Shown here in pieces: positions 24,585 to 31,747 of a stretch of 64,000 nucleotides of DNA. The stretch's first letter is position 1, and each line of letters opens with the position of its first letter. The stretch covers positions 372,001-436,000 of the forward strand of contig NZ_QPKJ02000002.1 in the NCBI RefSeq assembly GCF_003344625.1, in the 5' to 3' direction. Below the pieces are notes generated by a model, which did not search any database, was not told the origin of the DNA, and worked only from the letters and a program-made list of their open reading frames with translations. The stretch is from Solirubrobacter deserti. Its GTDB lineage: Bacteria > Actinomycetota > Thermoleophilia > Solirubrobacterales > Solirubrobacteraceae. The position numbers and the translations under genes were made by a program.

Positions 24585-25479
24585 GGACCTGCTGGCGCGG
24601 GTCGACGAACGCATCGTCGGCCTGCGCCGCGAGGCCGAGGTCCTGACGGCGTCGCTGGCCGCGGGGCTGCACGTGGTGCTGGAGGGACCGCCGGGGACGG
24701 GCAAGTCGACGCTGCTGCGCGCGGTCGCGGACGCCGCCGGCTTCGGCGTCGAGCTCGTGGAGGGCAACGCGGAGCTGACGCCCGCCCGGCTCGTCGGCCA
24801 CTACGACCCCGCGCTGGTGCTCGAGACGGGCTACACGCCGGAGATCTTCGTCGACGGCCCGCTCGCGACCGCTCTGCGCGAGGGTCGGCTGCTCTACATC
24901 GAGGAGCTCAACCGCGTCCCGGAGGAGACGCTGAACGTGCTCGTCGGCGCGCTGGCCGAGGGTGAGATCCACGTCCCGCGGCTGGGGCGCATCCCCGCCG
25001 CTTCGGGCTTCCGGCTGATCGCGGCGATGAACCCGTTCGACGCGGTCGGCACCGCGCGCGTCTCCCAGGCGATCGCCGACCGCATGTGCCGGATCGCCAT
25101 CGGCTACCAGGACGCCGCGGGGGAGCGCCGGATCGTGCACGCCGTCACCGGCGCCGACGGCGCCCTGCCCGCCGCCGCCGTCGAGCTCACCCGGCTGACC
25201 CGCGGGCACGCCCAGGTGCGGATGGGCTCGTCCGTGCGCGGCGCGATCGACCTCGTGCGGCTGGCGCTGCGCCTCGCGGAGCTGCGCGGCGAGCCGGTCC
25301 CGGCGCCGGGCGACGCCACGTTCGAGGACGCCGCCGTCGCCGCGCTGTCCGGCCGCCTGCGCGTGGAGGAGGGCTGCGAGCGCACGCCGGAGGAGATCGT
25401 GCTCGAGCTGATCGACCGCCTCGAGCCGCCGCCCGAGGGGGACGAGCCGGGAAAAGCGCCGGCGCCGTCGAGGCGCTGA
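24565..25479 (+). CDS. MoxR-type AAA+ ATPase
   Basis: A 304-residue AAA+ protein: Walker A EGPPGTGKSTLL near residue 40, Walker B LLYIEELNRVP near 113, and the sensor segment RLIAAMNPFDAVGTARVSQA. MoxR ATPases act as chaperones that insert cofactors or remodel a partner with a VWA domain, here the next gene. TTG 24565 lies within the end of the alcohol dehydrogenase gene, suggesting an operon and perhaps a role in maturing that enzyme; the last idea is speculative. Confidence 0.9.
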   Translation: MSFTSTRDLLARVDERIVGLRREAEVLTASLAAGLHVVLEGPPGTGKSTLLRAVADAAGFGVELVEGNAELTPARLVGHYDPALVLETGYTPEIFVDGPLATALREGRLLYIEELNRVPEETLNVLVGALAEGEIHVPRLGRIPAASGFRLIAAMNPFDAVGTARVSQAIADRMCRIAIGYQDAAGERRIVHAVTGADGALPAAAVELTRLTRGHAQVRMGSSVRGAIDLVRLALRLAELRGEPVPAPGDATFEDAAVAALSGRLRVEEGCERTPEEIVLELIDRLEPPPEGDEPGKAPAPSRR

Positions 25480-26591
25480 GCGACCCGGGCCCGGCGGGCC
25501 GCGGCGACGAGGACGCGGGGCGGGACGACGAGGGCGCGGGGCGCGGCGACGGGGACGCGGGGCGCGGTCACGAGGCGGTGGAGCGCGGCGACGAGGCGGC
25601 GCGGCACGCCGATCGGCGGCAGCCGGCGGCGCCCGCCGGCGCGGGGCCGCCGCCTGGCGCGGCCGGCCGGACGCTGCGGGGCGCGGAGGCGCGCGCCGTC
25701 GTGCGCGAGCGCGGACGGCGCACGCTCGCGCGCCGCCAGCTCGCGCACCGGCACGCGCAGCTGGAGCGGGTCTCGCCCGAGGTCGGCCGGCTCGACGAGG
25801 CCGCGCTGCACGAGCTGCTGGGCACGGACCCCGATGCGGCCGTCGCGCTGCTCGCCGACCTCGCGGCCGCCACCGACCCGCGACTGCGCGCGCACGCCCG
25901 GCGGCTCGCGGCGCGGTTGTTCGTACGCGCCGGTCGCCTCGGCCGGGAGACGACGAGCGGCTACCGGCGGCTCGCGCCGGGGCGGGCCGGGCAGGACGGA
26001 GACCTCGACCTCGACCTGACCTTCGAGGTGGCGGGAGGCCGGCCGCGGCACGCCGACGAGCTCGTCGCGCGGCGATGGGTGGCGCCGCAGCGGGCACTGT
26101 GCCTGCTCGTCGACCACAGCGGCTCGATGCACGGCCACGCGGTCGGCCTGGCGGCGATGGCGAGCGCCGCCGTCGTGCTCACGCACACCGAGCGCGCGAC
26201 GACGAGCGTGATCGCGTTCGCCAAGGACGCGCTCGTGCTGCAGGCGCAGGACGAGCCGCGACCTCCGGCGGCGCTGGTCGACGATCTGCTGTCGCTGCGC
26301 GGACAGGGCCGCACGGACCTGGCGCTCGCGCTGCGGACGGCGGCGGCGCAGCTCGCAAGCCGGCCCGCGGCCGACCGCCACGTGATCCTGCTCTCGGACT
26401 GCCGCCGCACCGCCGGCGGCGACCCGCACGGCGCCCTCGCCGGGCTCGACCGCGTCGATGTGCTCGGCACGAGTGCGGACCCGGAGGCCGTCGCGGCGGG
26501 CCGTGCGCTGGCCGCGCGCGCGAGGGGTTGTTACCGGCTTTCGACGAATTACGTCACGTTGCGAGCCGGACTGCTTACGCTGCTCTCCTAG
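25476..26591 (+). CDS. VWA-domain protein, MoxR partner (BchD/CoxE-like)
   Basis: A protein of about 371 residues. Its C-terminal third is a von Willebrand A domain with MIDAS motif LLVDHSGSMHGHAV and the later LSLRGQGRTDLALAL threonine/aspartate loop; the middle is Arg/Ala-rich helical. The N-terminal 45 residues are an acidic tandem repeat of GRGD/E type. The start is uncertain: CTG 25476 overlaps the MoxR stop as CTGA, whereas the first standard start is GTG 25578, inside the repeat. Metal-binding VWA proteins of this kind pair with MoxR ATPases, as magnesium chelatase D does with I. Confidence 0.8.
   Translation: MSDPGPAGRGDEDAGRDDEGAGRGDGDAGRGHEAVERGDEAARHADRRQPAAPAGAGPPPGAAGRTLRGAEARAVVRERGRRTLARRQLAHRHAQLERVSPEVGRLDEAALHELLGTDPDAAVALLADLAAATDPRLRAHARRLAARLFVRAGRLGRETTSGYRRLAPGRAGQDGDLDLDLTFEVAGGRPRHADELVARRWVAPQRALCLLVDHSGSMHGHAVGLAAMASAAVVLTHTERATTSVIAFAKDALVLQAQDEPRPPAALVDDLLSLRGQGRTDLALALRTAAAQLASRPAADRHVILLSDCRRTAGGDPHGALAGLDRVDVLGTSADPEAVAAGRALAARARGCYRLSTNYVTLRAGLLTLLS
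25496..25612 (+). repeat. GC-rich minisatellite encoding GRGDxDAG repeats
   Basis: About 115 bases of imperfect tandem repeat with units built from GGCGACGAGGACGCGGGGC-like sequence, read in the VWA frame as GRGDEDAGRDDEGAGRGDGD and further variants. Slippage in such DNA makes repeat number likely to vary between strains. Confidence 0.6.
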
Positions 26592-26624
26592 AGAAAGCGT
26601 GTAGGCATCTGGACGAATGGTGGC

Positions 26625-26653
26625 TTGACCCCCTGCACAGCGCGGGATACGGT
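26625..26653 (+). promoter_or_regulatory. Candidate sigma-70-type promoter of surface-protein cluster
   Basis: TTGACC (26625-26630), a 17-base spacer and TACGGT (26648-26653, TANNNT type) form a good match to a housekeeping actinobacterial promoter. It is 34 bases after the VWA stop and about 100 bases before the start of the first secreted protein, implying a leader of roughly 90 nucleotides. Confidence 0.55.
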
Positions 26654-26752
26654 CGCTCCCACTCGGGGTGTATCGCGCCTCACCGGGGAGAGGTGCGTCC
26701 TACGATGCTCCGCTCGGTCAACTACGGGTCCATGCAGTTTGCAGGAGGGAGA

Positions 26753-28162
26753 GTGGCAGAGATGCCCTCAGCAGGTCGGATATTGCGGATGTCGATAGCG
26801 GGAGTCATCGCCGCCGCGATCCTGGGTGTGTCCGCCGCCAGTGCGTCCGCCGCCCCAGTGTGGCTCTGGGCCTGCCACGGCCCCGCCGGCGAGGCCATCC
26901 CGGCGTCCCCGGCCTCCGACAAGGTCGAGACCCTCACTGCCGGCAACACGGCCGACGGAAGCAAGCCGAGCCTCGACGGCTGCGGCACGCCCGGCTCGGC
27001 CGGCGTCACCCTCTCGGTCCCGGCCGACACGCCGGCCGCGGGCAGCACCTCGACCCTCACGGTCACGCTGCCGGCCGGCCTGAGCGCGACCGCGGCCAAG
27101 GTCAACGGCGCGGTCCGCGGCGGCGGCACGTTCCGCGTGATCCCGGAGGGCCCGGCGGTCACCAACCCGGCCATGGGCTCGGTCATCGAGAACCTGCCGC
27201 CCTCCAACGCCGTGACCCTCGAGCTGAGCTGCACGTCGAGCTGCGCGACCGCGGCGGTCGACGTCACGAGCGTGGTGCTCCGCGTCGACGACTCGGTGGG
27301 CCCCGAAGGCGCCGTGAGCTGGAACACCCCGGTCGACAAGGTCATGAAGCTCACGCCGGCCGCGACCGACCAGGGCGTCGGCCTCGAGCGCGTCGAGGTC
27401 ACCGTCGGCAACCGCACGGAGACCGCCTGGTTCGGCAACTGCCGCGACCTCACGGCCGATCCCGCCACCAACGACCGCCGGCTGGACACCACCGCGTGCC
27501 TGCGTGGCCGCAGCGACGGCATCAACAAGCCGCTGCGGCTCCTCGAGGCGCCGATCACCGTGTGGGAGACCGCGGACGGCGCCACGGAGCCGGACCCGCG
27601 GACGCTGCCGGAGGGCATGTACACCCGCACCGTCACGGTCTACGACGCCGCCGGCAACAGCGACGTGATCAGCGGTCAGGTCGAGGTCTGGCACCCGCCG
27701 GCGCCGATCTCCATCCGCACCCTGAACATCTCGACGGCGTCCGTCTTCGAGCAGCCCGGCAACAACAACCCGAACACCCCGCCCGGTGGCGGCGTTCAGG
27801 GCGACCAGGCCACGCAGTGCCGCACGCCGCGCCTGTCGGTGATGCTCGACTCCAAGCCGGTCCGGGTCTCCAAGGGCACCCCGGTCCTGCTGTACAAGAA
27901 GGCGTACCGCTTCACGGGCCGCCTCACGTGCGTGATCAATGGCAAGCGCCGTTCGGCGCCCAAGCGCACCAAGCTTTCCGTGCTCAACAAGGTCGGCCGC
28001 AAGACGGTCCGCAAGCCCAACACGACCATCCGTGACAAGGGCCGGGTCAACGTCAAGCTGGCCTTCGTGAGCTCCCGGACGGTGATCTTCCGCTACACCA
28101 ATGCGGCGGGTCAGAAGTCCGAGGTCAAGATCAAGGTCCGCGTCACCAAGAAGAAGAAGTAA
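26753..28162 (+). CDS. Secreted multi-domain beta-rich surface protein (cluster gene A)
   Basis: A 469-residue protein with a signal peptide (MSIAGVIAAAILGVSAASAS, cleavage near SAA/PVW). The mature start APVWLWACHGPAGEAIP is a motif I associate with secreted proteins of Solirubrobacterales. Several beta-sandwich stretches follow (TSTLTVTLPAGLSATAAKVN; TVTVYDAAGNSDVISGQVEV), with paired cysteines (CTSSC; NCRD; CLRG). The C-terminal 100 residues are very basic and end KVRVTKKKK, which could bind acidic wall polymers. AGGAGG is 4 bases before GTG 26753; ATG 26762 is an alternative. No enzyme motif is present. First gene of a four-gene secreted cluster. Confidence 0.7.
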   Translation: MAEMPSAGRILRMSIAGVIAAAILGVSAASASAAPVWLWACHGPAGEAIPASPASDKVETLTAGNTADGSKPSLDGCGTPGSAGVTLSVPADTPAAGSTSTLTVTLPAGLSATAAKVNGAVRGGGTFRVIPEGPAVTNPAMGSVIENLPPSNAVTLELSCTSSCATAAVDVTSVVLRVDDSVGPEGAVSWNTPVDKVMKLTPAATDQGVGLERVEVTVGNRTETAWFGNCRDLTADPATNDRRLDTTACLRGRSDGINKPLRLLEAPITVWETADGATEPDPRTLPEGMYTRTVTVYDAAGNSDVISGQVEVWHPPAPISIRTLNISTASVFEQPGNNNPNTPPGGGVQGDQATQCRTPRLSVMLDSKPVRVSKGTPVLLYKKAYRFTGRLTCVINGKRRSAPKRTKLSVLNKVGRKTVRKPNTTIRDKGRVNVKLAFVSSRTVIFRYTNAAGQKSEVKIKVRVTKKKK

Positions 28163-28204
28163 AGGCGCTCTGAGCTGAGCATCAGAGTGCGGGAGGAAGA
28201 GGGA

Positions 28205-28975
28205 ATGAAGCGAGTCATGGCGCTGGGCGCCGCAGCACTGGCGGTGGGCGCCGGCGCCGCGGCGTACGCCCACAAGGCGACGGCCGGTGGGGCGGCCGCC
28301 GCACAGGCGGACGGAGGCCTCGCGGTCTCGTCCGGCACGATCGACGCGCCGGCAAAGGCCGGCGCGTACGGCCCGATCAAGGTCTCCAACCGGTCCGCGT
28401 CTGCGCTGACGGTCACCGTCGCGCCGCGCCAGTGGACCCAGGCCGCCGACGGCAAGGTGTCCCCGAACCGGCGCGGCGGCCTCGCCGGCGTCAGCGTGAG
28501 CGCTCCGAGCTTCACGCTCCAGCCGGGCGAGGAGCGCGAGCTCACGGTCAGCGTGGCCTCGCTCCCGGCCGCGGGCTCGCTGTTCGGCGCGCTCGAGGTC
28601 GTCGGCCTGCCGGCCGACGTCGCCACCCGCAAGGGCGTCGTCCTCGGCTACCGCGTCGTGAGCGCGATCCGCCTCAAGCCGGCCGCGCCGAAGCTCGGCG
28701 TCACGGCGGGCACGATCAAGGCCAGCAAGGGCACGGCCGTGCTGCCGATCAAGAGCACGGGCAACACGCTGGACCCGGTCAGCGGCACGATCGCCGTCAA
28801 GGACTCGCGCGGCACGCGCAACCTGAGCGTCCCGGCGACGAAGATCCTGCCGGGCAAGACCATCAACGTCCCGCTCGGCACCAAGCTCCAGAAGGGCAGC
28901 GCGACCGCCAAGATCACGCTGCGTCAGAAGGGCAAGGTCGCGCTCTCCCTGACCAAGAAGTTCACGGTCAAGTGA
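28205..28975 (+). CDS. Secreted WxL-interacting/chaperone-like protein (cluster gene B)
   Basis: A 256-residue exported protein with a signal peptide (MKRVMALGAAALAVGAGAAA). Two beta-sandwich halves are suggested: GTIDAPAKAGAYGPIKVSNR and VTVAPRQWTQ with FTLQPGEERELTVSV in the first, STGNTLDPVSGTIAVKD in the second. This order resembles DUF916 (WxL-interacting) proteins and, more distantly, pilus chaperones. Gene D is a paralogue sharing the same landmarks. The resemblance is from pattern recognition only. A GGAGGA ribosome site precedes ATG 28205, 42 bases after gene A. Confidence 0.62.
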   Translation: MKRVMALGAAALAVGAGAAAYAHKATAGGAAAAQADGGLAVSSGTIDAPAKAGAYGPIKVSNRSASALTVTVAPRQWTQAADGKVSPNRRGGLAGVSVSAPSFTLQPGEERELTVSVASLPAAGSLFGALEVVGLPADVATRKGVVLGYRVVSAIRLKPAAPKLGVTAGTIKASKGTAVLPIKSTGNTLDPVSGTIAVKDSRGTRNLSVPATKILPGKTINVPLGTKLQKGSATAKITLRQKGKVALSLTKKFTVK

Positions 28976-29045
28976 TGCGCTCCGAATCGCCCCTCCGCGT
29001 GTTGATTGAACCGATGGTCACGAAGCGAGCTGTGGAAGGCACGAA

Positions 29046-29552
29046 ATGAAGCTGCGTACGTTCATCGCCGTGTCGGCGGTCGGGGCTGTGGCGGTCGCCG
29101 CACCGCTGGCCTCCGCGCAGACCCCGCCGGTCTCCGGCGGCACCACGATCGGCGCGACCGTGCCGAGCATGCTCGAGCTGATCATCACGCAGCCGAAGGC
29201 GACGCTCGCCGCGTTCCCGAAGGCCAAGACCTACTCGACGTCGTTCGACGTCGCCGTCACCACCACCGACAATGCGGCGCAGCTGTCGCTCACGGACGGT
29301 GAGGTCAACAGGGGCTCGAAGATGGGGCGCCTGGCGAGCGGCAAGAAGCTGCTGCCGCTGCCGCTGGAGGCCCGCGTGGGCAAGTCGGCGTTCGCCGCGC
29401 TCAACACGCCGGTCGAGTCCCAGCTGACCAAGTGGAACCAGGCCGTGGCGCGCTCGAAGGCGACGGTGAACCTGCGCCAGAAGGTCAAGGCCAAGGCGTC
29501 CGGCAACTACCGCAAGGTGCTGCTCGTCACGCTCTCGACGGACACCCCGTAG
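29046..29552 (+). CDS. Secreted WxL-like beta protein (cluster gene C)
   Basis: A 168-residue exported protein: signal peptide MKLRTFIAVSAVGAVAVAAP, cleavage near SAQ/TPP. The mature part begins GGTTIGATVPSMLELII, continues FDVAVTTTDNAAQLSLTDGE and ends in SGNYRKVLLVTLSTDTP, the kind of all-beta layout with a terminal strand seen in WxL-type surface proteins, although the W-x-L signature itself is absent. It is flanked by the paralogous genes B and D, so it may be the client they bind. GGAAGG precedes ATG 29046. Confidence 0.6.
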   Translation: MKLRTFIAVSAVGAVAVAAPLASAQTPPVSGGTTIGATVPSMLELIITQPKATLAAFPKAKTYSTSFDVAVTTTDNAAQLSLTDGEVNRGSKMGRLASGKKLLPLPLEARVGKSAFAALNTPVESQLTKWNQAVARSKATVNLRQKVKAKASGNYRKVLLVTLSTDTP

Positions 29553-29603
29553 GCGCACTGCGCCCCGATTCACAAGCAGAAGAAACGCAAGGAGATACCC
29601 GAA

Positions 29604-30401
29604 GTGAAGCTCGTTAGGAGTCGGCTGGTAGCCGGCGCCCTCGGCCTGGCCGTCGCGGGTGCCGCGACCGGCAGCGTCATCGCCCGCGCGGACGAGTCCG
29701 CGCCGGTGGCGCAGGCCGCGCAGCAGGGCGGCGTGTCCATCACGCCAGCTACCGTCGAGCGCACGGCCAAGCGTGGCGCCGTCGGCACGATCACGATCAA
29801 GAACACGACGAAGGACACCATGCGGGTCACGGTCAACGTGCGCCCGTGGATCCAGAACCGCAACACCGGGGCGGTCGCCCTGAACACGCGGGCGAGCCTG
29901 TCGCCGTACGTGCGGGCTTCGCCGCAGACGTTCAATCTGCGGCCCGGTGAGCGCCGCGTCACGTTCAACATGCGCCGCATGACGGCTTCGGGTTCGCTCT
30001 ACGCCGGCTTCCAGGTGTTCGCGAAGCAGACCAAGGCCAAGGCCCGCAACGGGATCATTCCCCAGTGGGATCTGCGCGGGAAGATGCGTCTGAACCCGAC
30101 GCGCAAGAACCCGAACCTGCGCATCGGCGCGGCCGACGTCGTCGGCCGCGGCAACAACCGCTCGTTGATTCTCGCCGTCCGCAACACCGGCAACACGCTG
30201 GACCCGGTCGGCGGCACCGTGTCGATCACGGGCCCGACGTCGCGCAACGCCACGATCCCGCAGGTCGGCGTCGTGCCGGGGCAGGTCGTCTACCTCAAGG
30301 GCGGCGCGCTGCGCGGCATGCGTGCCGGCAACTACACCGCCACGTGGAACGTCACCATCGGCGGCAAGCGCTTCACCCAGAAGCGCACCTTCAGGCTGTA
30401 G
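29604..30401 (+). CDS. Secreted WxL-interacting/chaperone-like protein (cluster gene D)
   Basis: A 265-residue paralogue of gene B. Shared landmarks are ITIKNTTKDTMRVTVNVRPW, FNLRPGERRVTF, SGSLYAGFQVF and NTGNTLDPVGGTVSITGP, in the same order and spacing. A signal peptide (LVAGALGLAVAGAATGSV) precedes. The protein is strongly basic (many Arg). AAGGAG lies 8 bases before GTG 29604. The stop is only two bases before the ATG of the BlaI-type gene, so the surface cluster and its presumed regulator are one transcription unit. Confidence 0.65.
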   Translation: MKLVRSRLVAGALGLAVAGAATGSVIARADESAPVAQAAQQGGVSITPATVERTAKRGAVGTITIKNTTKDTMRVTVNVRPWIQNRNTGAVALNTRASLSPYVRASPQTFNLRPGERRVTFNMRRMTASGSLYAGFQVFAKQTKAKARNGIIPQWDLRGKMRLNPTRKNPNLRIGAADVVGRGNNRSLILAVRNTGNTLDPVGGTVSITGPTSRNATIPQVGVVPGQVVYLKGGALRGMRAGNYTATWNVTIGGKRFTQKRTFRL

Positions 30402-30403
30402 CC

Positions 30404-30784
30404 ATGTCCGCGCCCCCGCCTCCGCTTCACGAGCTCGAATCCGAGATCATGGAGGAGATGTGGGGGCGCGATGAGGCCACTGTGCGTGACGTGCAGATGG
30501 CGCTCAACGCGCGCGGCGAGAAGACTCGCGCGTACACGACGCTGCTGACGGTCATGACGCGGCTCGACAACAAAGGCCTGCTGGTCCGGCGCCGGGCCGG
30601 CCGTCACGACGTCTACGCCCCCGCCCTGTCGCGCGAGGCGTACCTCGCAGCGCGCGCGGAAGCGTCCGTCGAGGCGCTGGTGGAGGACTTCGGCGACCTC
30701 GCGCTCGCCCACTTCGCCCGCCACATCGAGGATCTGGACTCCGAACGCCTCGAGACGCTGCGCCGACTGGCACGCGGTGAGTGA
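30404..30784 (+). CDS. BlaI/MecI-family transcriptional repressor
   Basis: A 126-residue winged-helix repressor: LHELESEIMEEMWGRDEATV, then YTTLLTVMTRLDNKGLLVRR form the DNA-binding head, and the C-terminal helices (EALVEDFGDLALAHFARHIE) the dimerisation arm. In the classic system the repressor is cut when a membrane BlaR1 protease senses beta-lactam; here the next gene is a BlaR1-like protease lacking a penicillin-binding domain. It overlaps that gene by eight bases and follows gene D by two. The likely targets are its own operon or another cell-wall gene set. Confidence 0.9.
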   Translation: MSAPPPPLHELESEIMEEMWGRDEATVRDVQMALNARGEKTRAYTTLLTVMTRLDNKGLLVRRRAGRHDVYAPALSREAYLAARAEASVEALVEDFGDLALAHFARHIEDLDSERLETLRRLARGE

Positions 30785-31676
30785 CAGCCGCGGACTCCGC
30801 CGGGCGGAGTTCGCGGTTGCGGCCTTTGGGCTCACAGCGTTCCTGCTCGCGCTGCTGTTCGTGATCGACGGCGTGCGCTTCCACAGCGACCTGCTGCTGC
30901 ACGCGCTGTCGGACATCCCGCGCGGGCAGTTCCACCACGGGCACGAACTGCTGCTGATGGCGCTGGTCCTGTTCGACGTGGTCGCGCTGGCTCGTAGCGG
31001 GCGCTCGCTGTGGCGCGGGGCGAGCGCGCACCGGCGGCTCGCGGCGGCCCTGCCGGTGAGCGAGGAGCGTGCGGTCGGCGGCCGCACCGTGCTGGTCGTG
31101 CCCGGCGCCGCGCCGCGCGCGTTCTGCGCTGGGCTCGCGCGGCCGCGTGTGTACGTCTCCGAAGGTGCGATCGGGCGCCTGAATGCGGCGGAGCTGGCCG
31201 CCGTCGTCGCGCACGAGGGCCATCATGCCGATCGCCGTGACCCGCTCCGGATCTTGGTCGCCCGCGCGATCGGCGACGCCTACTCGCTACCGGCGCTGCC
31301 GCGGCGCGAGCAGGCGCTGTCGGAGCTCGCCGCCGACGCCGCCGCGGTCCGGCGCGGCGGCACCGCGCCGCTGGCGTCCGCGCTGCTGGCGTTTCCCGGC
31401 GGGATCGCCCCCGAGCGCGTCGACCGGCTCGCCGGCGCGCGCCCTGTGGGCCAGGTGCCGACCGCGATGGTCGTCTGCGCCGCGCTCGTGATCGCCGCGC
31501 TGTCGCTGGGCATCGCCGCGCAGCTGCTGGTGTCCGGCCACCCGCCGTTCTGCGTGCCGCTGGCCGCTCCCGGCTGGATCCTCGTCGCGGTGATCGCGCG
31601 CTTCGTCGCGCTCGGTCCCGCGTGGCTGGGGTGGCGCCGGGCGGAGCGCTTCCTGCGCCCGGCGCCCTCCACCTAG
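30777..31676 (+). CDS. M56 (BlaR1-like) membrane metalloprotease
   Basis: A 299-residue integral membrane protease. Hydrophobic segments lie near residues 14-31, 56-72, 230-252 and 262-285. The zinc site VVAHEGHHADRRDPL has HExxH at 146-150, and ELAADAAAV (Glu183) supplies the third ligand. No extracellular beta-lactam sensor domain is present, so the stimulus is not a BlaR1-type penicillin sensor; it may respond to membrane or wall state and cleave the adjacent BlaI-type repressor. GTG 30777 overlaps the repressor stop. Confidence 0.88.
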   Translation: MSDSRGLRRAEFAVAAFGLTAFLLALLFVIDGVRFHSDLLLHALSDIPRGQFHHGHELLLMALVLFDVVALARSGRSLWRGASAHRRLAAALPVSEERAVGGRTVLVVPGAAPRAFCAGLARPRVYVSEGAIGRLNAAELAAVVAHEGHHADRRDPLRILVARAIGDAYSLPALPRREQALSELAADAAAVRRGGTAPLASALLAFPGGIAPERVDRLAGARPVGQVPTAMVVCAALVIAALSLGIAAQLLVSGHPPFCVPLAAPGWILVAVIARFVALGPAWLGWRRAERFLRPAPST

Positions 31677-31737
31677 GAGATCCGCGAAGCGATCTCCGAG
31701 CGGAGGTGAGCGCGCGCCGGCGAAGCCGGCCGCGCGC
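31676..31737. terminator. Double hairpin between convergent genes
   Basis: GGAGATC (31676-31682) pairs with GATCTCC (31691-31697), and a 12-bp GC stem with one bulge forms between 31710-31721 and 31725-31737 around a GAA loop. They fill the space between the convergent M56 and RTX-like genes and probably terminate both transcripts. Confidence 0.6.
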
Positions 31738-31747
31738 ACGAACCGCC

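Noticed and set aside
25496-25612. CRISPR-like array
   Set aside because: Repeats are contiguous, short and coding, without unique spacers; no cas genes in the window.
26592-26752. A second GEMM riboswitch ahead of the surface cluster
   Set aside because: The leader has none of the CGCAAAG or tetraloop-hairpin elements seen at 17.9 kb.
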